41,319 bases of DNA from Planctomycetota bacterium (GTDB taxonomy: Bacteria; Planctomycetota; UBA1135; UBA2386). Positions 15,802-23,796 of the stretch are shown piece by piece. The DNA is taken from assembly GCA_016794035.1 (NCBI GenBank), contig JAEUHS010000058.1:78854-120172 (forward strand), given 5' to 3'. Numbering within the stretch: position 1 is the first letter of the stretch; each line of letters starts with the position of its first letter. The position numbers and the translations under genes were made by a program. The notes under the pieces were generated by a model, which was not told the DNA's origin, did not search any database, and saw only the letters and a list, made by a program, of their open reading frames with translations.

Positions 15802-16641
15802 ATGATCTGCAAGACCTTCAAAATGATGCTCCTCGGCGGCGCGGTGCTCGGCGGGGCTGGCTTTGTGTTCCTCGGCACCGATTTCCCCAGCTACCTCGGC
15901 ACGATGGCCTCTTCGGTGCGCGAAAGCGTCACCGGCCAGATTCCGGTGGAGTTCGAACTCAAGCGGGCCGAGGGCCTGATCCGGCAGATCGATCCACAGA
16001 TCGACACCTGCAAGCGCGATCTCGCCCGGTCCGAGGTCGAACTCGACGAGCTGCACCAGTCGGTGGCCCGGCTCGATCAGCTCGTGCAGGCCCAGGAGAA
16101 GAAGCTCCGGGTCGGCGCTCGACTGCTGTCCGGGGACGACTCGACGTCGGTGGAGCTGGCGGTCGACAACGGCGCGCGCCGTCGCGTCAGTGCCGACCTG
16201 CAGCGCACCAAGGACTCGTACGTGAACAACGCGGCGATCCTCAAGGCGAAGCGCGCGTTGATCGAGCGCCAGGAGCGTGCGGTCGACGCGGCCAAGCAGC
16301 GTCTGGTCGCGGTGCGCACCGAACGCGAGGCCCTCGAGGACCAGGTGCGTTCGCTGAAGACGCAGCAGCAGCAGGTCGAGGCCCTGGCGGCATCGAGCAC
16401 GCGGTTCGACCTCGACAGCACGGCGTTGAGCCAGGCCAAGGAGGTCATCGCCGCGGTGCGCAAGCGGCTCGACATCGCTCAGCGCATGCTCGAGAACGAC
16501 ATGGTGTTCCAGGGTGACGACCCCGCGCTGGCCGTCGTCGAGGAGCGCAACGTGCTCAAGGAGATCGACGAGTTGTTCGCGAACGCGGATGCCAAGCCGG
16601 CTGCGATCGAGATCGAGTTGCCGCGGCTCGGCCAGCGCTGA
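15802..16641 (+). CDS. membrane-anchored coiled-coil protein of unknown function
   Basis: A 279-residue protein with a short basic N-terminus, one hydrophobic segment at about 8-27 (MLLGGAVLGGAGFVFLG), and then long heptad-rich helices (about 50-110 and 145-200, for example RALIERQERAVDAAKQRLVA and LRVGARLLSG between the two) ending in a short acidic/basic tail. The arrangement fits an inner-membrane protein with a periplasmic coiled-coil hairpin. A good ribosome-binding site (GGAG, eight bases before ATG) is present. It lies 115 bases behind the anti-sigma-like gene, with AATAGT at 15730-15735 in that gap, and is followed by a strong terminator, so it ends the signalling cluster. It could be an output or sensor partner of the sigma factor; no family name recognised. 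Confidence 0.82.
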   Translation: MICKTFKMMLLGGAVLGGAGFVFLGTDFPSYLGTMASSVRESVTGQIPVEFELKRAEGLIRQIDPQIDTCKRDLARSEVELDELHQSVARLDQLVQAQEKKLRVGARLLSGDDSTSVELAVDNGARRRVSADLQRTKDSYVNNAAILKAKRALIERQERAVDAAKQRLVAVRTEREALEDQVRSLKTQQQQVEALAASSTRFDLDSTALSQAKEVIAAVRKRLDIAQRMLENDMVFQGDDPALAVVEERNVLKEIDELFANADAKPAAIEIELPRLGQR

Positions 16642-16673
16642 AGCCCGGTGCCGCCCGCGCGGGCGGCCCGAAC

Positions 16674-16714
16674 GAGAACGGCCGGCGGCCCCTTGGGGGT
16701 CGCCGGCCGTTCTC
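16674..16714. terminator. bidirectional hairpin terminator
   Basis: GAGAACGGCCGGCG (16674-16687) and its exact complement CGCCGGCCGTTCTC (16701-16714) form a 14-bp stem, extended inside by a GCCCC/GGGGT pairing around a tiny loop. It lies between two convergent genes, 33 bases after one stop and 21 before the other, and has no long T-tract, so it can end transcription from both sides. It is the strongest hairpin noticed in the window. Confidence 0.8.
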
Positions 16715-16734
16715 CTGTCCGGACGATGCGTCGA

Positions 16735-17034
16735 TCAGCTGCCGGTCTTGCCGGAGATCGTCGTGCTGTGGAAGCTCAGGATGTTGCCGAGCACGCCCCA
16801 GAACGACGTCCAGTCGGCCGGAGTCGAGTAGGAGGTGACCTGGACGGCGCCAGGGAACTTCTCGGCGGTCAGCTTGGCCGCGACTTCCTGGTCGTCGGCC
16901 GGGATGGCGAAGCCGAAGATGCGGAAGCTCTCGGCGTGCACGGTGAACTGGCCGTTGGCCTGGCGCATGCCGGAGCAACCGGCCGAAACGAGCAGGCCGA
17001 GGCAGGCGATCGAGACGATGGACTTGCGGATCAT
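16735..17034 (-). CDS. small lipoprotein of unknown function
   Basis: A 99-residue lipoprotein. The N-terminus MIRKSIVSIACLGLLVSAGCSG is a classic lipoprotein signal with lipobox SAGC, giving a mature protein anchored by lipidated Cys20. The mature part (about 80 residues) contains FRIFGFAIPADDQEVAAK and ends with LGNILSFHSTTISGKTGS; it looks like a conserved single small domain but I do not recognise the family. The start is chosen for the signal peptide and for AGGA about ten bases upstream; a longer frame to 17133 adds no recognisable sequence. Transcribed towards the terminator it shares with the coiled-coil gene, and divergently from sucC. Confidence 0.85.
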   Translation of the reverse strand: MIRKSIVSIACLGLLVSAGCSGMRQANGQFTVHAESFRIFGFAIPADDQEVAAKLTAEKFPGAVQVTSYSTPADWTSFWGVLGNILSFHSTTISGKTGS

Positions 17035-17241
17035 TGCGTGGTTCCTGGGTTGTGGAGGAAGGCGGCGGCACGCGCCGAGGGTCGCAGCGCAGTTGTCGGC
17101 TGCGTCCGCCCCGCTCGCATCGAGTTCCGCCACTGGCGCGGACGTTGGCGTGTCGCCGATCCGGCGTCAACAACTTTCGAACCGGCGATGGCACCGAACG
17201 GACCGGGCACGAAGGACTTCTGCGAGGAGCTGACGACGACT

Positions 17242-17271
17242 GTCGACTCGACGCGCGCGGCTGGCTACGGT
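17242..17271 (+). promoter_or_regulatory. possible sucC promoter
   Basis: TACGGT (17266-17271) lies 17 bases before the sucC ATG, with GTCGAC (17242-17247) 18 bases further upstream. Both boxes are weak, but position and pattern match those before pyk and the ECF sigma gene. The rest of the 254-base divergent gap (17035-17288) shows nothing else I can name. Confidence 0.22.
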
Positions 17272-17288
17272 CCTCGCCCTCCGCAGCC

Positions 17289-18449
<1,161 letters not shown>

Positions 18450-18471
18450 ACGGAGCCACCGGAAAACACCC

Positions 18472-19356
18472 ATGAGCGTTCTCGTCGACGGCAACACCAA
18501 GATCCTGTGCCAGGGCTTCACCGGTGAAGCGGGCATGTTCCACAGCAAGAACTCGCTGGCCTACGGCACCAGACTGGTCGCCGGCGTCACCCCCGGCAAG
18601 GGCGGTCAGAGCATCGCGGGCGTGCCGGTGTTCGACACCGTGCGCGAGGCGAAGCAGGCCACCGGCGCCTCGGTGTCGATGGTCTACGTGCCGGCCGCGT
18701 TCACGGCCGACGCGATCTGCGAGGCGGTCGACGCGGAGCTCGACCTCGTCGTCACCATCACCGAGGGCATCCCGGTCGCCGACATGGCGTTCGTCAAGGA
18801 CGTCATGAAGGGCTGCCGCACGCGCCTGATCGGGCCGAACTGCCCCGGCATCATCACGCCGGTCACCGACACGAGCGGCTGCAAGATCGGCATCATGCCG
18901 GCCTACATCCACAGGCCGGGCCGGGTCGGCATCGTCTCGCGCAGCGGTACCCTGACCTACGAGGCAGTCTGGCAGGTGACCAGTGCCGGCATGGGGCAGT
19001 CGACCTGCATCGGCATCGGCGGCGATCCGATCAAGGGGCTCGACTTCATCGAGTGCCTGCAGCTGTTCCAGGACGACAAGGGCACCGACGGCATCATCAT
19101 GATCGGCGAGATCGGCGGCACCGCCGAGGAAGAGGCCTGCGAGTTCCTGCAGAGCTACGTCAGGAAGCCGGTGGTCGGTTTCATCGCCGGCGCCACTGCA
19201 CCGCCGGGCAAGCGCATGGGCCATGCCGGCGCGATCATCAGCGGCGGCAAGGGCACGGCGCAGGACAAGAAGGCCGCGATGCAGAAGGCGGGCGTGCACG
19301 TCTGTGACACGCCGTCGATCCTCGGCTCGACGATGAAGAAGGTGCTGGGCAGGTGA
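18472..19356 (+). CDS. sucD: succinyl-CoA synthetase alpha subunit
   Basis: Alpha subunit carrying the CoA-binding Rossmann domain and the histidine that is phosphorylated during catalysis. 294 residues. Landmarks are [15 protein letters not shown] near the N-terminus (typical QGFTGxxGxFH), [14 protein letters not shown] [39 protein letters not shown], and the active-site [17 protein letters not shown] with phospho-histidine H251. Only a weak GGAG lies upstream (about 20 bases), so translation may depend on coupling with sucC. Other TCA genes are not adjacent. Confidence 0.97.
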   Translation: MSVLVDGNTKILCQGFTGEAGMFHSKNSLAYGTRLVAGVTPGKGGQSIAGVPVFDTVREAKQATGASVSMVYVPAAFTADAICEAVDAELDLVVTITEGIPVADMAFVKDVMKGCRTRLIGPNCPGIITPVTDTSGCKIGIMPAYIHRPGRVGIVSRSGTLTYEAVWQVTSAGMGQSTCIGIGGDPIKGLDFIECLQLFQDDKGTDGIIMIGEIGGTAEEEACEFLQSYVRKPVVGFIAGATAPPGKRMGHAGAIISGGKGTAQDKKAAMQKAGVHVCDTPSILGSTMKKVLGR

Positions 19357-19387
19357 GGCGGGCGTCGGCCAGACCCGCGCCGCGGTC

Positions 19388-19846
19388 GTGAAGATCCCCG
19401 GCGGCTTCGACGCGCTGTTCCGCCAGCTGACCCCGCTGTTCCTGCTGGGGGTGCTCGCAGCGATCGTCTTCGAGCCATGGGTCCCGGGCGGGGCGTGGCT
19501 GCGCGGCCAGTTCGGCGACACGGCGGTGCTGCGCGCCTGCACGTTCGCCCTCGGCCTCTACGTGCTGCTGCTGTGGGGCGAGACGCTGCGCCTGCACGCG
19601 CTGCTGACCGGTCTGCTGCAGGCGTTCCGCGACTTCCGCGGCGAACGGTCGCCGGACGCGGCGCGCAATCCGAAGGCGCGCCTCGAGGCGGCGCGCCTGC
19701 TGATCGCGGCGCTGGCCTCGGACGATCCGCAGATCCGCGCGTCGAGCCACCACAACCTGAAGCGGCTGGCCGGCGCCGACCTCGGGCCAGCGCCGGCTCC
19801 GTGGCAGCAGTGGCTGGCCGAGCAGGAGCGCGGTCCGGGCGCCTGA
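19388..19846 (+). CDS. small two-TM protein with HEAT-like C-terminus
   Basis: A 152-residue protein beginning at GTG. Two hydrophobic segments (about 15-30 and 45-66) are followed by a cytoplasmic or periplasmic helical region with RNPKARLEAARLLIAALASDD and QIRASSHHNLKRLAG, which reads like a single HEAT repeat pair, then a Trp-rich end. It sits 31 bases behind sucD on the same strand and may be read through from it, but nothing ties it to succinyl-CoA synthetase. No named family recognised. Confidence 0.7.
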   Translation: MKIPGGFDALFRQLTPLFLLGVLAAIVFEPWVPGGAWLRGQFGDTAVLRACTFALGLYVLLLWGETLRLHALLTGLLQAFRDFRGERSPDAARNPKARLEAARLLIAALASDDPQIRASSHHNLKRLAGADLGPAPAPWQQWLAEQERGPGA

Positions 19847-19985
19847 GTGACGGGTGGTGCCGGCTCGCATGCCGGTGAAACTCGCCGGGAGCGGCGGACA
19901 TTGCCCCCCGGTCGTGGGCACACAATCCCGGCGTGGACTGGCGCCCTCGCGCGTTCCGGGCCATAGTTGTCGTGCAGGTGGTCTC

Positions 19986-20186
19986 ATGATCGCGATCGGA
20001 ATCCCCAACGGTATGGAGTGGCTGATCATCCTCGTGGTGGTCCTGCTGCTGTTCGGACATCGACTGCCCGGGATGGCCAGATCGCTCGGTTCCGGCATCA
20101 CCGAGTTCAAGCGCGGGCTGAAGGACGGCGCCGACAAGACCAACGACAAGCCGCCGACCGACCCAGGCACGCCGCCGAAGGCATGA
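19986..20186 (+). CDS. tatA: Sec-independent protein translocase TatA/E
   Basis: The pore-forming subunit of the twin-arginine translocation system, which exports folded proteins across the inner membrane. 66 residues: an extracytoplasmic N-terminus, one short transmembrane helix (EWLIILVVVLLLFG), the FG hinge, then the amphipathic helix LPGMARSLGSGITEFKRG and a charged, Pro-rich tail (PPTDPGTPPKA). This matches the family pattern FGxxxLPxLxxxxGxxxxxFKxG. The ATG is chosen because the N-terminus then has normal TatA length. ATAGTT lies about 18 bases upstream as a possible -10 box. No tatB or tatC is adjacent. Confidence 0.93.
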   Translation: MIAIGIPNGMEWLIILVVVLLLFGHRLPGMARSLGSGITEFKRGLKDGADKTNDKPPTDPGTPPKA

Positions 20187-20220
20187 ACTCGCTCCGGCGG
20201 ATGCGCCCGCAGGTGTGCCG

Positions 20221-21255
20221 GTGACGGACACCCTCCCGTTCCACGACCTCGCGGCCCTGGTGCGTCCGCAGATCGATCGGCTGAACCGCGAACTGGTGCA
20301 GGATCTGGCACCGGGTCACCGCGAGATGCTGCCGCTGATCGAGCACGTCGGCGGCTTCCGCGGCAAGCAGCTGCGGCCGCTGCTGACGTTCCTGTCGGGC
20401 ATGGCCGTGCGCGGCGCGACGCACGGCGGTGGCCTCGGCGACGACGTCGTCACCGTGGCCAAGGTCGTCGAACTGCTGCACACGGCGACGCTGGTGCACG
20501 ACGACGTGCTCGACAGCGCCTCGGTGCGGCGCCGCATCCCGACGGTCAACCAGATGGCCGGCGTCGAGGTCGCGGTGCTGCTCGGCGACTACATCTACGC
20601 CAAGGCCTTCCACATGGCCGTGCAGCTGCCGGACCCGACGGCGGCGCGCTGGCTGGCCGAGACCGTGCGCGTGATCTGCCAGGGCGAGATCACCCAGGTG
20701 CTGCACCGCTTCGATTTCGCCTGGACCGAGGCGCGCTACTTCACCGTGATCGCCGAGAAGACCGCCAGCCTCTACGCGGCCGCCTGTCGGCTCGGTGGCT
20801 ACTACGGTGCGGGCGTGGCGGGCGACGGCTCGGCACCCGAGCGCAGCGGCGGTTCCGAGGTGCGCCTGCGTGCGCTCGAGGAGTATGGCCTCGAACTCGG
20901 CATCGCGTTCCAGATCGTCGACGACTGTCTCGACCTGGACGGCGACGAGCGCGTCGTGGGCAAGTCGCTGGGCACCGACCTCAGCAAGGGCAAGATCACG
21001 CTGCCGCTGCTCTACCTGCTGCAGCGGGGACCCGGCGAAGCCGAACGGCTGCGCGCCGTGCTCGGCCGTGCCGAGGCCGAGGCCCTGCGGCGGCTGCGCA
21101 GCGAGTTCGCGCTCGAGCACGCGGTCGCCTACGCGATGGACGAAGCCAGGCGCCGGATCGCCAAGGCCCAGGCATCCTTGTCACCTCTGCCGCCGGGCCC
21201 GGCGCGCGATGCGCTGCACCAGCTGGCTGGCTACGTGGTCACCCGCCGGCTGTAG
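20221..21255 (+). CDS. polyprenyl diphosphate synthase (trans-isoprenyl)
   Basis: A 344-residue all-helical prenyltransferase that extends farnesyl or geranylgeranyl diphosphate with isopentenyl units, for the side chain of quinones. Both aspartate-rich motifs are present: DDVLD at 94-98 (first, followed by SASVRRR) and DDCLD at about 220 (second), plus the N-terminal GKQLRP and the GTDLSKGKITLPL loop. GTG at 20221 is preferred because AGG lies seven bases before it; a GTG two codons earlier is the alternative. The residues before the first motif are not bulky enough to tell chain length reliably, but overall similarity is to octaprenyl/solanesyl-type synthases. The gene starts 34 bases behind tatA. 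Confidence 0.93.
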   Translation: MTDTLPFHDLAALVRPQIDRLNRELVQDLAPGHREMLPLIEHVGGFRGKQLRPLLTFLSGMAVRGATHGGGLGDDVVTVAKVVELLHTATLVHDDVLDSASVRRRIPTVNQMAGVEVAVLLGDYIYAKAFHMAVQLPDPTAARWLAETVRVICQGEITQVLHRFDFAWTEARYFTVIAEKTASLYAAACRLGGYYGAGVAGDGSAPERSGGSEVRLRALEEYGLELGIAFQIVDDCLDLDGDERVVGKSLGTDLSKGKITLPLLYLLQRGPGEAERLRAVLGRAEAEALRRLRSEFALEHAVAYAMDEARRRIAKAQASLSPLPPGPARDALHQLAGYVVTRRL

Positions 21256-21367
21256 CCGGCGCGACTCCGACGGTCGCCCAGGCAGGCTCGTGTAATTCCC
21301 CCGTGCCGCCGATGGTTTCGGTTGTCGCGGGAGGCTTCGCGCCCGACAGTCTTCGCTCCGTCTCCGA

Positions 21368-21373
21368 TAGGCT
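21368..21373 (+). promoter_or_regulatory. possible -10 box before the lipoprotein-resB-ccsA operon
   Basis: TAGGCT lies 21 bases before the lipoprotein ATG; CGACAG (21344-21349) is 18 bases upstream as a poor -35 candidate. The remainder of the 139-base gap (21256-21394) shows no other signal. Confidence 0.2.
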
Positions 21374-21394
21374 GGCCCGCGACCGGGCTCGAAG

Positions 21395-22519
21395 ATGCGC
21401 ACCACCCCCCTGTTCGTCCTGTCCTTGTCCCTCCTGCTGTCCGGGGGCTGCCAGCGGCAGACCGCCGCCTGGAGCGATCCCCATACGGTGTCGAGCGAGC
21501 AGCGGCCGACGCGGTTCGGCGCGCCGGCGCGCGAGCGGCTCGCGCTGCCCGACCTGCGCGGCGGGGCGTCGGGGGCCGCGGCGACGCTGCAGTTCGTCGG
21601 GCAGGCGCCCGCCGCCTGGAAGGAACTCCCGGCCCAGCCGAGCAGCTTCAAGGACCGGCTGTGGCGGATCGGCGACGACGAGGCCACCGAGTGCTATCTG
21701 ACCGCCGGCGTCGGCGGCGGCGTCGCCGTCAACCTGAACCGCTGGTACGGCCAGTTCGGCGCGGCGCCGGCGGCGCCGGAGTCGCTGCCGGTGGTCGAGT
21801 TCGCCGGCCAGCCCGCGCGCCTGCTCGAGCTGACCGGCACCTACAAGGGCAAGCCCGGCTCGGCGATGATGCTGGTGTTCCGGGCCAAGGGCGACGTCGT
21901 CACGACCCTGAAGTTCACCGGGCCCGAAGCGACGGTGACGGCGCACCGCGACGACTTCCTCGAACTGGCGAAGGCGCTGCGCGCGTCGTCGGCGAGTCCG
22001 ATGCCGAGTGCGCCGCCGATCGATCGGGGCCAGCAGATGCCGAGCGACCATCCGCCGATCGGCGGTGGCGCCGGCGGCGCCGAGCGCGACATGTCGCCGC
22101 CGCCGTCGCCGTTCGCCGCCGACGTGCCGGCCGGCTGGACGCCGGTGCCGGGCTCGCAGCGCGTGCTGCACCACTCGTTCGGCGACGGCGGCGAAGTCTA
22201 CGTGTCGCAGCTCGGCGGCGGGCTGCGCGCGATGCTGGACATCTGGCGCGGCGAGGTCGGCGTCGGCACCGCCAGCGACGCGGAGTTCGCGGCGGTCGGC
22301 AAGGTGCCGATGCTGGGCGGCGAAGCGGCGTTGCTCGACGTCGCCGGTGACTACCACAGCATGAGCGGCAAGCAGATCGCCGGCGCCCGCATCCTGGTGG
22401 CGGCGCTCGAGCAGGGCGGGGCGATCACCTTCGCGAAGCTGGTCGGCACGGCCGCGGACGTCGAAGCCCAGCGCCCGGCGTTCCTGCAGTTCTGCGCGTC
22501 GCTGCGGAGGCAGTCGTGA
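21395..22519 (+). CDS. lipoprotein with two tandem copies of one domain
   Basis: A 374-residue lipoprotein; the signal MRTTPLFVLSLSLLLSGGCQ has lipobox SGGC. The mature part holds two copies of a domain of about 120 residues: copy 1 from APAAWKELPAQPSS to the ELAKALRASS region (about 65-200) and copy 2 from VPAGWTPVPGSQRV to the C-terminal CASLRR (about 243-371). Shared landmarks are a W near the start, a GGGxxVxLNRWxGQ/GGGLRAMLDIWRGE segment, a ARLLELTGTY/AALLDVAGDY strand, and a closing phenylalanine-rich helix. The copies are joined by a Pro/Gly linker. Its stop overlaps the resB start (GTGA), so it is coupled to cytochrome c assembly genes and may assist them outside the membrane. Function unknown. 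Confidence 0.83.
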   Translation: MRTTPLFVLSLSLLLSGGCQRQTAAWSDPHTVSSEQRPTRFGAPARERLALPDLRGGASGAAATLQFVGQAPAAWKELPAQPSSFKDRLWRIGDDEATECYLTAGVGGGVAVNLNRWYGQFGAAPAAPESLPVVEFAGQPARLLELTGTYKGKPGSAMMLVFRAKGDVVTTLKFTGPEATVTAHRDDFLELAKALRASSASPMPSAPPIDRGQQMPSDHPPIGGGAGGAERDMSPPPSPFAADVPAGWTPVPGSQRVLHHSFGDGGEVYVSQLGGGLRAMLDIWRGEVGVGTASDAEFAAVGKVPMLGGEAALLDVAGDYHSMSGKQIAGARILVAALEQGGAITFAKLVGTAADVEAQRPAFLQFCASLRRQS

Positions 22520-23796
22520 GCGCCGCGAACGTGTCGCCGCCGCCGCGGCCGCCGCGGCCCGGCGTCCTCGGCTGGCTGCTCGACAGCCTGTCGTCGATGA
22601 AACTGACCGTGGTGCTGCTGCTGTTCTTCGGCGTGCTGACGTTCGCCGGCACGCTGGCGCAGAAGGACGAGGGTCTGTTCAACGTCCAGCGCGACTACTT
22701 CGAGTCGCTGTTCGTGATCTGGAACACGCAGGTGCCGCTGCCCGGCAACCGCACGCTGATGGTGCCGTTGCCCGGCGGCTACACGATCATGCTGCTGCTG
22801 TTCGTCAACCTGGTCGTCGGCGGCGTGCTGCGGCACCGCTGGCACTGGCGCAACGCCGGCATCCTGGTCACGCACCTCGGCATCGGGCTCCTGCTGATCG
22901 CCGGCTTCGTCAAGCTGCACTACAGCTACGCCGGCCACGTCGCGCTGTTCGAGGGCAAGCAGACCACGACGATGGCCAGCTTCCACGACTACGAGCTGGC
23001 CCTGCTGCGGCAGGACGGCGATTCGATCGTCGAACGCACGGTGCCGGGCACCTTCCTCGAGCGCGCCGCCCGCAAGCCGGACGTGGTCACCATCGACGCG
23101 CCGGAGCTGCCGTTCGTGGTCCAGGTGTCGAACTGGCTCGAGAACTGCCGGCCGCAGCAGAAGGGGCCGATGTTCTCGACCGACATGCCGCTGGTGACGG
23201 AAGGCGACGGCTCGTACTTCCTGCAGGACGTTCCCGTGCAGGCCGAGCGCGAACGCAACACCGCCGGCTGCTACGTGACCGTCGTCGAGCGCGTCGGCCG
23301 CAAGGAATACCGCGGCATCGTGCACGGCCTCGATGCGCGCCCGTTCACCGAGGAGCGCATGCCGTTCACGTTCGAGATCGACGGCGCGACCTGGGGCCTG
23401 GACCTGCGGCGCGTGCTGTGGGACCTGCCGTTCCGTGTGCGGCTCGACAAGTTCGAGAAGACCGACCATCCCGGCACGATGACGCCGCGCGACTTCAGCA
23501 GCTGGGTGACGGTGTTCGACGGCGGCACCGAGCGCAAGGTGCACATCTACATGAACCACCCGCTGCGCAGCAGGGACCACGTGTTCTTCCAGACCAACTG
23601 GGGGCCACAGCCCGGCAGCAGCATGCGCGGGCCGCCGTGGTGGTCGGTGTTCGAGGTGGCGAAGAACCCCTCCGACGACTGGCCGAAATACGCCTCCTAC
23701 GTGATCCTGCTCGGCCTGCTGGTGCACTTCCTGGCCAAGCTGGGCCGGTTCCTGGGGTCGTCGACGCGGCGCGACTCGCTGCCGGAGATGTCATGA
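22516..23796 (+). CDS. resB: cytochrome c biogenesis protein ResB/Ccs1
   Basis: The ResB (Ccs1/CcsB) half of system II cytochrome c synthetase, which with CcsA carries haem across the inner membrane and attaches it to apocytochrome. 426 residues with the expected layout: three N-terminal membrane helices (about 28-46, 91-108 and 115-135; landmarks LSSMKLTVVLLLFFGVLTFAGT quoted in part), a large extracytoplasmic domain (about 140-390) and one C-terminal helix (about 393-413) ending in a basic tail. The start is a GTG overlapping the lipoprotein stop, and the stop overlaps the CcsA start (ATGA), so the three genes form a tightly coupled operon. Confidence 0.9.
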   Translation: MSAANVSPPPRPPRPGVLGWLLDSLSSMKLTVVLLLFFGVLTFAGTLAQKDEGLFNVQRDYFESLFVIWNTQVPLPGNRTLMVPLPGGYTIMLLLFVNLVVGGVLRHRWHWRNAGILVTHLGIGLLLIAGFVKLHYSYAGHVALFEGKQTTTMASFHDYELALLRQDGDSIVERTVPGTFLERAARKPDVVTIDAPELPFVVQVSNWLENCRPQQKGPMFSTDMPLVTEGDGSYFLQDVPVQAERERNTAGCYVTVVERVGRKEYRGIVHGLDARPFTEERMPFTFEIDGATWGLDLRRVLWDLPFRVRLDKFEKTDHPGTMTPRDFSSWVTVFDGGTERKVHIYMNHPLRSRDHVFFQTNWGPQPGSSMRGPPWWSVFEVAKNPSDDWPKYASYVILLGLLVHFLAKLGRFLGSSTRRDSLPEMS

